A stretch of 64,000 bases of DNA, from assembly GCF_017741935.1 (NCBI RefSeq), contig NZ_JAGHMH010000002.1:430098-494097 (forward strand). The letters are read 5' to 3'. The translations under genes were made by a program, and so were the position numbers. The stretch comes from Rhizobium sp. 16-449-1b. Its GTDB lineage: Bacteria > Pseudomonadota > Alphaproteobacteria > Rhizobiales > Rhizobiaceae. Positions 51,900 through 60,858 of the stretch are shown in pieces (position 1 is the stretch's first letter; every line of letters begins with the position of its first letter). The notes beneath the pieces were generated by a model that was not told the DNA's origin, made no database searches, and was given only the letters and a program-made list of their open reading frames with translations.

Positions 51900-54116
51900 A
51901 TGACCACCTACACCAATTTCACCGTCGAGACCGACGCCGATGGCATTGCCCTCGTCACCTGGGACATGCCCGGCAAGTCGATGAACGTCTTCACCTCGGA
52001 GGTGATGGATGAATTGAATGCGATCATCGACCAGACGGTGGCAGACAGCGCCGTCAAGGGCGTGGTCATCACCTCCGGCAAGTCGAGCTTCTCCGGCGGT
52101 GCCGACCTCTCGATGATCAAGGCGATGTTCACCTTCTACAACGAGGAGAAGGTGAAGGACCCGTCCACCGCCGCGCAAAAACTCTTCGATCTCGTCGGCC
52201 GCATGACCGGTCTGTTCCGCAAGCTGGAAACCTGTGGCAAGCCCTGGGTCTCGGCCATCAACGGCACCTGCATGGGCGGCGCGCTGGAGATGTCGCTCGC
52301 CTGCCACGGCCGCGTCGCCTCCAATGCCAAGTCTGTCAAGATCGCGCTTCCCGAGGTCAAGGTCGGCATCTTCCCGGGCGCCGGCGGCACACAGCGTGTC
52401 GCGCGTCTGGCGGATGCGCAATCCGCTCTGCAGATGATGACGACGGGCCAGTCGCTGACGGCTTCGCGCGCCAAGGCGATGAACCTGATCCACCAGGTAG
52501 TCGAGCCGGATCAGCTGATCCCCGCAGCCAAGCAGATGATCAAGGACGGCCTGAAGCCGATCGCCCCCTGGGATGAAAAGGGCTTCAAGGCCCCCGGCGG
52601 CGGCATCTGGACGCCGGCGGCAGCCCAGCTCTGGCCGGCCGCACCCGCGATCCTGCGCCGCGAAACCGCGGGCAACTATCCCGGCGCGCTCGCCATCCTG
52701 AAATCCGTCTATGAGGGCCTGCAGGTTCCCTTCGATACGGCGCTGAAGATCGAGCAGCGCTATTTCACGCAGGTGCTGCAGACCACCGAAGCATTCTCGA
52801 TGATCCGTTCCCTCTTCATCTCCATGCAGGAGCTCGGCAAAGGGGCCCGCCGCCCCGCCGGCATCGCAAAAACGGAGCTGAAGAAGGTGGGTGTCGTCGG
52901 CGCCGGTTTCATGGGGGCGTCGATCGCCTACGTGACCGCCGCCGCCGGCATTCCCGTCACCCTCATCGACCGCGACATGGAAGCCGCAGCCAAGGGCAAG
53001 TCCGTCTCCGAGGGCCTGGTGAAGGACTCGGTCGGTAAGGGCCGCCTGACGCAGGATGAGGGCGCAGCCCTCCTCGCGCGCATCACGCCGTCGGCGGATT
53101 ATGCCGATCTCGCCGACGTCAATCTCGTTATCGAGGCCGTCTTCGAGGATCGCGACGTCAAGAAGGCCGTGATCGAGGCTGTTGAAGCCGTGCTGCCCGA
53201 AGGCGCGATCTTCGCCTCCAACACCTCGACCCTGCCGATCTCCGGCCTTGCGAAAAACTCGAAACGGCCGGTCGATTTCATCGGCGTGCACTTCTTCTCG
53301 CCCGTCGAAAAGATGATGCTGACCGAAGTCATCCTCGGCAAGGAGACCGGCGACAAGGCGCTGGCCGTAGCACTCGATTACGTCGCCGCCATCAAGAAGA
53401 CGCCGATCGTGGTCAATGACACGCGCGGCTTCTTCGTGAACCGCTGCGTCTTCCGCTACATCCACGAAGCCTACGACATGCTGATCGAAGGCGTGCCGCC
53501 GGCGATGATCGAAAACGCCGCCAAGATGGCCGGCATGCCGGTTGGTCCGCTGTCGCTCAACGACGAGGTGGCAATCGATCTCAGCCAGAAGATCCTGAAG
53601 GCAACCGTCGCCGATCTCGGCGAGACAGCCGTCGATCCGAGGCACCTGGCGCTGATCAACAGGATGGTCGACGAACTCGACCGCCGTGGCCGCAAGAACG
53701 GCAAGGGCTTCTACGACTATCCGGCCAAGCCCGCCAAGAAGTCGCTGTGGCCGGAGCTGAAGACCTTCTATCCGCAGAAGAAGGCCGACGAGATCGATGT
53801 CGAGGTGCTGAAACAGCGCTTCCTCGTCACCATCGCGCTCGAAGCCGCGCGCACCATGGAAGAAGGCATCGTCACCGATCCGCGTGAGGCCGATGTCGGC
53901 TCCATCCTCGGCTTCGGCTTTGCGCCCTATACCGGTGGCGTCCTCTCCTACATCGACGGCATGGGGCCGAAGAACTTCGTGGCGCTCTGCGAGAGGTTAG
54001 CCGCCTCTTACGGATCACACTTCGCCCCGACCGCGCTGCTCAAGGATATGGCGGCGAAGGGCGAGACCTTCTACGGCCGATTCGACCCTTACGCCGGCGC
54101 GAAGGCTGCGGCCTGA
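51900..54116 (+). CDS. Bifunctional enoyl-CoA hydratase / 3-hydroxyacyl-CoA dehydrogenase (FadJ/FadB-type)
   Basis: 738-residue trifunctional-type protein. Enoyl-CoA hydratase domain about 1-200: GKSSFSGGADLSMIK oxyanion segment, NGTCMGGALEMSLACH and LPEVKVGIFPGAGGTQR. NAD-binding 3-hydroxyacyl-CoA dehydrogenase domain from about 325 (VGVVGAGFMGASIAY), with FIGVHFFSPVEKMMLTEVI, then the C-terminal 3HCDH domains (DTRGFFVNRCVFRYIHEA). AAGAGGAA lies 10 bases before the ATG at 51900; a longer frame begins at 51870 but has no family match. Completes the beta-oxidation operon. Confidence 0.93.
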   Translation: MTTYTNFTVETDADGIALVTWDMPGKSMNVFTSEVMDELNAIIDQTVADSAVKGVVITSGKSSFSGGADLSMIKAMFTFYNEEKVKDPSTAAQKLFDLVGRMTGLFRKLETCGKPWVSAINGTCMGGALEMSLACHGRVASNAKSVKIALPEVKVGIFPGAGGTQRVARLADAQSALQMMTTGQSLTASRAKAMNLIHQVVEPDQLIPAAKQMIKDGLKPIAPWDEKGFKAPGGGIWTPAAAQLWPAAPAILRRETAGNYPGALAILKSVYEGLQVPFDTALKIEQRYFTQVLQTTEAFSMIRSLFISMQELGKGARRPAGIAKTELKKVGVVGAGFMGASIAYVTAAAGIPVTLIDRDMEAAAKGKSVSEGLVKDSVGKGRLTQDEGAALLARITPSADYADLADVNLVIEAVFEDRDVKKAVIEAVEAVLPEGAIFASNTSTLPISGLAKNSKRPVDFIGVHFFSPVEKMMLTEVILGKETGDKALAVALDYVAAIKKTPIVVNDTRGFFVNRCVFRYIHEAYDMLIEGVPPAMIENAAKMAGMPVGPLSLNDEVAIDLSQKILKATVADLGETAVDPRHLALINRMVDELDRRGRKNGKGFYDYPAKPAKKSLWPELKTFYPQKKADEIDVEVLKQRFLVTIALEAARTMEEGIVTDPREADVGSILGFGFAPYTGGVLSYIDGMGPKNFVALCERLAASYGSHFAPTALLKDMAAKGETFYGRFDPYAGAKAAA

Positions 54117-54172
54117 CCAGCCTTTCCATGCGTATGATCGGGCTGGCTTTTAAGCCTGCCCGGTCGCCCCCA

Positions 54173-54196
54173 GAATTCATCGATGAATTCATCGAT
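54173..54196. repeat. Perfect tandem 12-bp repeat, GAATTCATCGAT x2
   Basis: GAATTCATCGAT occurs twice head to tail (54173-54184 and 54185-54196). Since each half-unit is palindromic, the 18 bases from 54179 to 54196 form a perfect palindrome. It lies 56 bases after the fadJ-type stop and about 200 bases before the cold-shock gene. Function unknown. Confidence 0.75.
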
Positions 54197-54394
54197 CCGG
54201 GCATCTCTGGTCGCTAAAGTTGCCTTGCCAGAGACACAATTACCACGTAAAAGCCTCGCATCGATCTTGCTAGATGAACTTTGTTACGGCCGCTCGTGCT
54301 GTTGCTCGCGAACTTCCTCCAAAATCGGTTTCCATCGCATGCTGGCTTTGTTCGGTGTGCACCATCTATGTACGATTTATAAAAGGATATCGTC

Positions 54395-54604
54395 ATGAGC
54401 ACAGGTACTGTTAAGTGGTTCAACGCAACCAAGGGCTACGGCTTCATTCAGCCGGACGACGGTTCTGCCGACGTTTTCGTTCACATCTCTGCTGTTGAGC
54501 GCGCCGGCATGCGCGAACTCAAGGACGGCCAGAAGCTGTCTTACGAGCTCGTTGCCGACAAGCGTTCGGGCAAGATGTCCGCAGACCGTCTGCAGGCTGC
54601 TTAA
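54395..54604 (+). CDS. Cold-shock protein (CspA family)
   Basis: 69-residue single-stranded nucleic-acid-binding OB-fold protein. RNP1-type [10 protein letters not shown] at 13-22 and RNP2-type [12 protein letters not shown] at 28-39 are present, with the leading [10 protein letters not shown]. It acts as an RNA chaperone; many relatives are cold- or stress-induced, but this member could also be constitutive. An AAAAGGAT ribosome site lies 8 bases before the ATG. The upstream space (54197-54394) has no gene and is long enough for a structured leader typical of csp genes. Confidence 0.95.
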   Translation: MSTGTVKWFNATKGYGFIQPDDGSADVFVHISAVERAGMRELKDGQKLSYELVADKRSGKMSADRLQAA

Positions 54605-54644
54605 GTTTTCGAATATATCGTCTCCGGTTCGCCGGGACGAACGA

Positions 54645-54670
54645 AAGGCCGGGTTCGCCCGGCCTTTTTT
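54645..54670 (+). terminator. Terminator of the cold-shock gene
   Basis: AAAGGCCGGG (54645-54653), TTCG tetraloop, CCCGGCC then TTTTTT (54665-54670). A classic intrinsic terminator placed 40 bases after the stop. Confidence 0.95.
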
Positions 54671-54688
54671 GTTGTCCGCTTTTCGGGT

Positions 54689-55888
54689 TCAGGCGGCGAT
54701 CCGCTGCGCCTTCGCGCGATCCGCCCTCAGGCCGAGAAAGCCGATCCAGGTGACCAGAATGATCGCCGTCGCATAGATATCCGTGGTCAGCTGGTAGCCG
54801 AGCGACTTCGCCAGGAACCCGGCGAGAATGGCCGGCAGGCTGAAGGCCAGATAGCTCTGGATATAGAAGGCGGATAGCAGTTCGGCGCGTTCGTCCGGCT
54901 TGGCAAGCGGCATGATCGTGCCCATCGCCCCCAGGAAATTCGTGCCGAAGCCGACGCCGGTCAGCAACGTCCCCAGAAGCAGCAGCGGCACGCTGGCAAG
55001 GTGTACGCCCGCAACCACCGTGAGCACTCCGAGCGTGGTCGCCATCGTGCCGAAGGCGAGGTTGCCGTTGGCCGATTTGGCGCGCCTCAGATAGACGGCG
55101 ACCGCCCCCGAGACCATCAGCGCCGTCACCACCGATCCGCCCGTCAGCGGCGCATGGCTGCCTGTCGTGCTCACCACCAGAGACGGCACGAGCGAGAGAT
55201 AGAAACCGCCGAGCGTCCAGTTGGCGATGTTGATCGGCGTGACAAGCGCAAGCGGCCGCCGCACTTGCGGCGGGATGGCGACGCGCGGCTTCAGCGAAGC
55301 CCAGACACCCGGGCGGGTGGATGCCGTCTCGCTGGTTGCCCAGATCGCACCGGCCTGGATGACGAAGGCGACGAGCAGGATCGCGTAGACCAGATGCAGC
55401 GGAAACGGCCCATACTGGATCAACGCGCTGGTTCCGAAAGCGCCGATCGCCATGCCCGACAGCGGCGCGATCGAGTTCACCAGCTGCCCCTTGGCCTTGT
55501 CGACATCGACGAGTGCCGCGCCGATCGACGCACCGGCGATCCCGGTCGCCAGCCCCTGCATGATCCGCGCAGCGATCAGCCACGCCGGCCCGCTGGCGGC
55601 GGCAAACAGCGCCATGGCGATGATCTCGAGCACCAGCGCCGAAAAGATCACCGGCTTGCGGCCGAGATGGTCGGAGATCGAGCCGGCGATCAATAGCGCA
55701 AGCAGCAGCGCGAAGGCATAGACAGCGAAGATGACCGTGATCAGCACGGGAGAAACCGCGAAGTTCTCCTGGTAGATCCGGTAAAGCGGCGTCGGCGCCG
55801 CCGAGGCGCCGAAGAAGGTGGCGAGCGTCACCGCGTGAAAACGGATGGGGTTTGACTTCGTCTCTATGGATTTGCCGGGCGCGGGCAT
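54689..55888 (-). CDS. MFS transporter
   Basis: 399-residue 12-span major facilitator. The loop 2-3 motif is GSISDHLGRKPVIF (about 68-81), and a long hydrophilic loop separates the two halves (about 190-215). It resembles multidrug or small-molecule exporters, with substrate unknown. AAGGAG is 7 bases before the ATG. It is divergent from a TetR gene, the usual repressor/efflux arrangement, with a perfect GCAAAT/ATTTGC inverted repeat between them. Confidence 0.9.
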   Translation of the reverse strand: MPAPGKSIETKSNPIRFHAVTLATFFGASAAPTPLYRIYQENFAVSPVLITVIFAVYAFALLLALLIAGSISDHLGRKPVIFSALVLEIIAMALFAAASGPAWLIAARIMQGLATGIAGASIGAALVDVDKAKGQLVNSIAPLSGMAIGAFGTSALIQYGPFPLHLVYAILLVAFVIQAGAIWATSETASTRPGVWASLKPRVAIPPQVRRPLALVTPINIANWTLGGFYLSLVPSLVVSTTGSHAPLTGGSVVTALMVSGAVAVYLRRAKSANGNLAFGTMATTLGVLTVVAGVHLASVPLLLLGTLLTGVGFGTNFLGAMGTIMPLAKPDERAELLSAFYIQSYLAFSLPAILAGFLAKSLGYQLTTDIYATAIILVTWIGFLGLRADRAKAQRIAA

Positions 55889-55950
55889 ATATAAGCTCCT
55901 TAAAGCTAAGTCGTTGCGTTAGCCCGATGTAGGGTGGCTGCGCGCTAAAA

Positions 55951-55963
55951 GCAAATAATTTGC
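55951..55963. promoter_or_regulatory. TetR operator candidate between MFS and TetR genes
   Basis: GCAAAT-A-ATTTGC is a perfect 13-bp palindrome within the 139-bp divergent space. TTGCGTTA occurs twice near it (about 55914-55921 and 55960-55967), giving extra half-sites. It is the best operator for the adjacent TetR-type regulator. Confidence 0.6.
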
Positions 55964-56027
55964 GTTAATGGATTGCTCAAAGTTTTTGAACCATGGCGCG
56001 TCTGGGAGGCCGAAGGTCGGATAGCCA

Positions 56028-56624
56028 ATGCCAGCAAAAGAAAACCTCCGCCCCGGCGGGCGTAGCGCCCGCGTTCAGGCCTCCGTGCACAATGCCGTCC
56101 GGGCTCTTCTGAAGACGATGGACCGCGCAGACGTCACCATCCCGCTGATCGCGGCCGAGGCAGGCGTCACGCCGTCGACGATCTACCGCCGCTGGGGCGA
56201 ACTGCAGGAACTGCTCGCCGATGTCGCCGTCGAGCGCCTTCGCCCGGACATGCTGCCGATCGACACCGGCAGCGCCCGAGGCGATCTAGAGGTGTGGACG
56301 GAGCAATATTGCGAGGAGATGTCGTCTGGCATCGGCCGCGACATGATGCGCGACGTGCTGGCCGCCCAGGACAACGCCAACGCCTGCAAGTGCGATGCTT
56401 TCACCCGCGAACAGATCGCGTTGATCGCTGAACGCGCGCATGCCCGCGGCGAGGCGTTTCCCGATATCGATGCGGTCATGGACGGCGTCGTCGCCCCCAT
56501 CATTTACCGCATCCTCTTTGGCGACCAGCCCTCGATCGAGCGCGTTCGCAACCTCGTGACAAACGTTCTGGCAAGCGCACCTACTCGGCCGCGGCAGCCC
56601 GCTTCTGCGCCGATATCTGGGTGA
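56028..56624 (+). CDS. TetR/AcrR family transcriptional regulator
   Basis: 198 residues. N-terminal helix-turn-helix TIPLIAAEAGVTPSTIYRRWG (37-57) is standard TetR. The C-terminal ligand domain has three closely placed residues around ANACKCDAF that could be redox- or metal-sensitive, but this is speculative. It probably represses the divergent MFS gene. Its last 44 bases overlap the convergent hybrid kinase gene. Confidence 0.9.
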   Translation: MPAKENLRPGGRSARVQASVHNAVRALLKTMDRADVTIPLIAAEAGVTPSTIYRRWGELQELLADVAVERLRPDMLPIDTGSARGDLEVWTEQYCEEMSSGIGRDMMRDVLAAQDNANACKCDAFTREQIALIAERAHARGEAFPDIDAVMDGVVAPIIYRILFGDQPSIERVRNLVTNVLASAPTRPRQPASAPISG

Positions 56625-59600
56625 TGTACGCACGCAGCGCGGCGGGGCGCACCGGCTTGTGCTGGATGCCGATCCCGTGCCGCTCGGCATCGGCGCGCAC
56701 TTCCAGCGTCCGGTCCGCGGTGATGCAGAGACCTGGAACATAGGTGGCGAAGCGCTCGCGCACGGAGAGGATCGCGGCCACCCCAGTCCCATCGCCGAGA
56801 TGGTAGTCGGCGATGACGAGATCGGGCGCACCCTCCCGCGTATCGAGCGCCGCGACACCCAAAAGCGAATCCGCCGATTGCACCGCGCAGCCCCAGCCGC
56901 TCAGCAGCAGCTGCATCCCCTCGAGGATATGCGGCTCGTTGTCGATGCAGAGCACTTTTAGCCCCTTCAGGTTCTGCGCCGAGCGCTCGGCGGGCGCGGT
57001 CGTCATCGGCGCTTCGGCGACCGGCGAGACATCGCGCGGCATGACGATGCGGAAATCCGTGCCCTTGCCATGTGTCGAATGCAGCTCCACCGGGTGGCTG
57101 AGCACGCGCGCGATGCGATCGACGATTGATAGCCCGAGCCCGAGGCCTGACGCCGTCTTGGCGCCTTCGTCCAGCCGCGCGAACTCCTTGAACACGGTGC
57201 GGAATTTTGAGGGCGGAATGCCGATGCCCGAATCCATCACCTGGATGACGACCTGGTTGCCGCGCCGGCGCGCGCCGACCAGCACCTTGCCCGTCAGCGT
57301 ATATTTGATCGCATTCGACACCAGGTTCTGCACCAGCCGGCGCAGCAGATTGGGGTCGGACCGCACGCGCAGAGACGTCGGCATCACGACCAGCTTCAGC
57401 CTCTTCTCGCGCGCAATCGGCGCAAAGTCGGTCTGGATGCGCTCCAAGAGATCGGCGAGCGGAACGGAGGCGAGGCGAGGGCGCATCGCCCCGGTGTCGA
57501 GCCTGGAAATGTCGAGCACGGCGCCGAGAATGCTTTCAACCGATTCCAGCGCCGAATCGATGTTGCGCACGATGGCGCTGCTCTCCGATTGCCCCATCCG
57601 CTCGACCAGCGCCGAGGAATAGAGCCGGGCGGCATTGAGCGGCTGCAGGATGTCGTGTCCGGCGGCGGCAAAGAAGCGCGTCTTCCCGAGGTTCGCTTCG
57701 TCGGCCGAGGCGCGCGCTTCGCCGAGCTCGTGGTTGACGCGGGTAAGCTCCGCCGTGCGCTCGGCCACGCGCTGCTCCAGCGTCTCGTTGGCCTGCTTCA
57801 GCGCCTGGTCGGCGGCCACGCGCTGGGTGATGTCGGTGAAGGTCGCAACGATGCCCTTGTCGGGCATGGCGTTGGATCGCACCTCGATGATGCGTTCCCC
57901 GCGCCCGAGCACCAGGGCGAAGGGCTTGTCCAGCGTCAGGAAATGCCGGACCGTCTGGCTGACTTCGGAGACCGGGATATCGCCGCGCTGGCTGAGAATG
58001 GCGACGATATCGGCAAGCGGAAACCCGACCTGTCCCGATGTCTCGGGCAGATCCAGCAGCTGCCGGAAGCGCCGGTTCCAGATCGTCAGGTGGTTCGAGC
58101 TGTCGAACACCGCGATGCCCTGGTCCATCTGCGAAAGCGCCGTCTGCAGCATGTCCTGGTTATATTGCAGCGCCTCGCTCGCCTGGTCGAGCAGCCAGGC
58201 GGTGTCGGCCGAGGCATCCTCCACCTTCTGCAGGATCAGCGACAGCACCAGTCGCGCCGAAGACGAGCCGATGGCGCTGCCGAGCAGCTGCTCGGTGAAA
58301 TGGATGAGCGCCATGTCGGCCGGCTGGTCGTCTTCCAGCTTGCGGCCGGAGTTCTGCTGGTAGGTCTGGAACGATCGCTCCATCCGCTCTTCGCCGAGAT
58401 AACGCGAGATCGTCGCCTTCAGGTCGCCGACGCTGATCCGCGTTTTCCAGCCGCGCGTGGCAAATTGCGAGCGCGACTGCCGCTTGACGAAGATCCCCGC
58501 CTGAATGCGCTCAAGCGGCCGCGCATTGCGCGTCATGGAACCGATCACGAAGAAGCCGGTGTTGACCAGCAGGCTCATGACCGTGGCGTTGACCAGCGGG
58601 TCGGCATTGTCGGTGAAGACGGTGACCCCTGGAAAGACGAAACCAAGCACGGCGCTCGCCACCGCGGAATAATCCGGCCCGCCAAGCGAGGGCAGGAACA
58701 GGAGGTAGATCCAGATCACGAAGCCGGAGGAGAGGCCGAGGATCGCGCCGCGCGCATTCGCCCGGCGCCAGATCAGTCCGCCCAGCAGCGACGGCGCCAT
58801 CTGCGCGATGGCGGCGAACGATAGCAGACCGATCGAGGCTAGGCCCGTGGTGCTATCAGTCGAGCGGTAATAGGCATAGCCGAGCAGCAGCACGGCGAAG
58901 ATGGCGCTGCGGCGGATGTTGAGCAGCGTCTTGGCGAAATCGTCGCGCTGGCCGCCGCGCCCGGCAAGCCGCCGGCGCAGGAAGATCGGCATGACGATAT
59001 CGTTGGAGACCATGATCGACAGCGCCACCGAGGCGACGATCACCATCGCCGTTGCCGCCGAAAAACCGCCGATGAAGGTGATCAGCGACATCACGGGCAT
59101 CTGCCCGACAATCGGCAGCGACAGCATGTAGAGATCGGCATTGCCGTTGCCGCCGAAGGTGAGCAGGCCGGCGATCGCCATCGGCAGCACAAAAAGATTG
59201 ATCGCGATGAGGTAGAGCGGGAAGAGAAAGCCCGCCAGCCGCAGCTCCTTCGCCGTCCGGTTCTCGACCACGGTCACATGAAACTGCCGCGGCAGCATGA
59301 CGATCGCAAAGGCCGAAAGAACGGTCAGCGTCAGCCAGCGGCTGATCGGCGTCTGGTAATGCAGCGCCGACAGCACCAGTTCGTTCTCCGACGCCTTCCG
59401 CCATAGATCGGCCGGCCCGTCGAACAGGAACCAGACGACGCAGACCCCGGCCGTCAGAAACGCAAACAGCTTCACCACCGATTCCATCGCCACCGCCAGG
59501 ATCAACCCGTCCTGATGCTCGGTCGCATCCGTGTGGCGGGTGCCGAACATGATAGCGAAGCAGGCCAGAACCAGAGTGACCAGCAGCGGCAGGTCGAGGA

Positions 59601-60084
59601 AATAGAGATTGCCGCTCCCGATGCCGTAATCCGACGGATTGAGCATCGCCGTCACCGTACTCGACACCGATTTCAGCTGCAGCGCGATATAGGGGATGGC
59701 GCCGACCAGCGAGATCAGAGCCACGATCGTTCCCACCGCCGAGTTCTTGCCATAGCGCGCCGAGATGAAGTCGGCGACGGAGGTAAGCTTCTCCGTCTTG
59801 GCAAGATCGATGATCCGCCGCAGCACCGGCATCCCCAGCGTGAAGACCAGGATCGGGCCGATATAGATGCCGGTGAATTCCAGCCCGCGCTGCGAGGCAA
59901 GGCCGACGCCGCCGAAATAGGTCCACGAGGTGCAGTAGATCGCGAGGCTGAGCGCATAGACCACAGGCCGCCCGCTGTCCGGCGCGCCGAAGCGTCTGCG
60001 CTGCCGGTCGCCATGGCTTGCCACGGCAAACAGCAGTAACAGATAGCCGAACGCCGATGCGAGTATGACCCAGCCTGGCAGCAT
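56581..60084 (-). CDS. Hybrid histidine kinase with sodium/solute symporter-type sensor domain
   Basis: 1167 residues. Residues about 1-500 are an SLC5/SSS-type multi-span domain (start GWVILASAFGYLLLLFAVASHGD). A PAS domain lies about 635-765 (MDQGIAVFDSSNHLTIWNRRF), then a coiled coil (ALKQANETLEQRVAERTAEL). The HisKA domain has H810 in AAAGHDILQPLNAARLYS, and the HATPase region includes NLVSNAIKYT and GLGLGLSIVDR. A C-terminal receiver has D1093 in LVIADYHLGDGTG. This matches CbrA-like and related kinases in which the transporter part couples substrate flux to signalling. The substrate is unknown. No cognate output regulator is adjacent; 3' end overlaps tetR. Confidence 0.9.
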   Translation of the reverse strand: MLPGWVILASAFGYLLLLFAVASHGDRQRRRFGAPDSGRPVVYALSLAIYCTSWTYFGGVGLASQRGLEFTGIYIGPILVFTLGMPVLRRIIDLAKTEKLTSVADFISARYGKNSAVGTIVALISLVGAIPYIALQLKSVSSTVTAMLNPSDYGIGSGNLYFLDLPLLVTLVLACFAIMFGTRHTDATEHQDGLILAVAMESVVKLFAFLTAGVCVVWFLFDGPADLWRKASENELVLSALHYQTPISRWLTLTVLSAFAIVMLPRQFHVTVVENRTAKELRLAGFLFPLYLIAINLFVLPMAIAGLLTFGGNGNADLYMLSLPIVGQMPVMSLITFIGGFSAATAMVIVASVALSIMVSNDIVMPIFLRRRLAGRGGQRDDFAKTLLNIRRSAIFAVLLLGYAYYRSTDSTTGLASIGLLSFAAIAQMAPSLLGGLIWRRANARGAILGLSSGFVIWIYLLFLPSLGGPDYSAVASAVLGFVFPGVTVFTDNADPLVNATVMSLLVNTGFFVIGSMTRNARPLERIQAGIFVKRQSRSQFATRGWKTRISVGDLKATISRYLGEERMERSFQTYQQNSGRKLEDDQPADMALIHFTEQLLGSAIGSSSARLVLSLILQKVEDASADTAWLLDQASEALQYNQDMLQTALSQMDQGIAVFDSSNHLTIWNRRFRQLLDLPETSGQVGFPLADIVAILSQRGDIPVSEVSQTVRHFLTLDKPFALVLGRGERIIEVRSNAMPDKGIVATFTDITQRVAADQALKQANETLEQRVAERTAELTRVNHELGEARASADEANLGKTRFFAAAGHDILQPLNAARLYSSALVERMGQSESSAIVRNIDSALESVESILGAVLDISRLDTGAMRPRLASVPLADLLERIQTDFAPIAREKRLKLVVMPTSLRVRSDPNLLRRLVQNLVSNAIKYTLTGKVLVGARRRGNQVVIQVMDSGIGIPPSKFRTVFKEFARLDEGAKTASGLGLGLSIVDRIARVLSHPVELHSTHGKGTDFRIVMPRDVSPVAEAPMTTAPAERSAQNLKGLKVLCIDNEPHILEGMQLLLSGWGCAVQSADSLLGVAALDTREGAPDLVIADYHLGDGTGVAAILSVRERFATYVPGLCITADRTLEVRADAERHGIGIQHKPVRPAALRAYITQISAQKRAAAAE

Positions 60085-60298
60085 TTCTCCTCCGCCGGCG
60101 TCCCATGCGCCGGTCCTCCCGGAGCTCGAAGCCTACGGCAAATCGGGGCCTTTGAAAATTCCCGCCGTCTAGGTCTTAAGTCAAAGACGGGTGGAGCATT
60201 TGAATAATTCGTAATTTGTAATTGAATAATCGCAACGAAGATGTAGCTAATAAAAACAACAGCCTGCAATCAAACTGCATCAGAGGGAGACAGATCGC

Positions 60299-60736
60299 AT
60301 GCTCAACGAGTTCAAAGCGTTTATTGCCCGCGGCAACGTCATGGACCTTGCCGTTGGTGTCATCATCGGTGGTGCGTTCGGCGGCATCGTCAAATCCTTG
60401 GTCGACGACGTCATCATGCCGATCGTCGGTGCCATCTTCGGTGGCTTCGATTTCTCCAACTACTTCATCGGCCTCTCTTCCAACGTCAATGCGCCGACGC
60501 TGGCCGCTGCCCGCGCCCAGGGCGCCGTTCTCGCTTACGGCAGCTTCATCACCGTTCTCATCAACTTCCTGATTCTCGCCTGGATCATCTTCCTGATGGT
60601 CAAGGGCGTGAACACGCTGCAGAAGCAGGTCGAGCGCCAGAAGAAGGTTGCTCCGGAAGAAGCACCGCCGCCGCCGGCCGACGTTGCCCTTCTCACCGAA
60701 ATCCGCGACCTGCTGGCCAAGCGCCCGACGGTCTGA
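60299..60736 (+). CDS. mscL: Large-conductance mechanosensitive channel MscL
   Basis: 145-residue channel that opens under membrane tension to release solutes at hypo-osmotic shock. N-terminal amphipathic helix [20 protein letters not shown], first span [21 protein letters not shown], a periplasmic loop with FDFSNYFIG, second span [21 protein letters not shown], then a charged cytoplasmic helix. Length and motifs are normal for alphaproteobacteria. GAGGGAG precedes the ATG. Confidence 0.97.
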   Translation: MLNEFKAFIARGNVMDLAVGVIIGGAFGGIVKSLVDDVIMPIVGAIFGGFDFSNYFIGLSSNVNAPTLAAARAQGAVLAYGSFITVLINFLILAWIIFLMVKGVNTLQKQVERQKKVAPEEAPPPPADVALLTEIRDLLAKRPTV

Positions 60737-60744
60737 TGGCTTAA

Positions 60745-60770
60745 GAGCCCTGCCGGATGAGGCAGGGCTC
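60745..60770 (+). terminator. Stem-loop after mscL
   Basis: GAGCCCTGCC (60745-60754), loop GGATGA, GGCAGGGCTC (60761-60770), perfect 10-bp stem nine bases after the mscL stop. There is no T-run, so it may be a Rho-dependent or stability element rather than a full terminator. Confidence 0.6.
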
Positions 60771-60858
60771 ACCCATCACGGAAATCGATCGGCCATCACC
60801 GATTGTCATGGGATTCGCCCGCGCATTTGTTTTATGTAGGCGAAAACCGGAGTGATGC

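Noticed and set aside
51879..53645. A 588-codon antisense frame over the fadJ-type gene
   Set aside because: Same antisense-frame artefact; the sense strand has full hydratase and dehydrogenase motifs.
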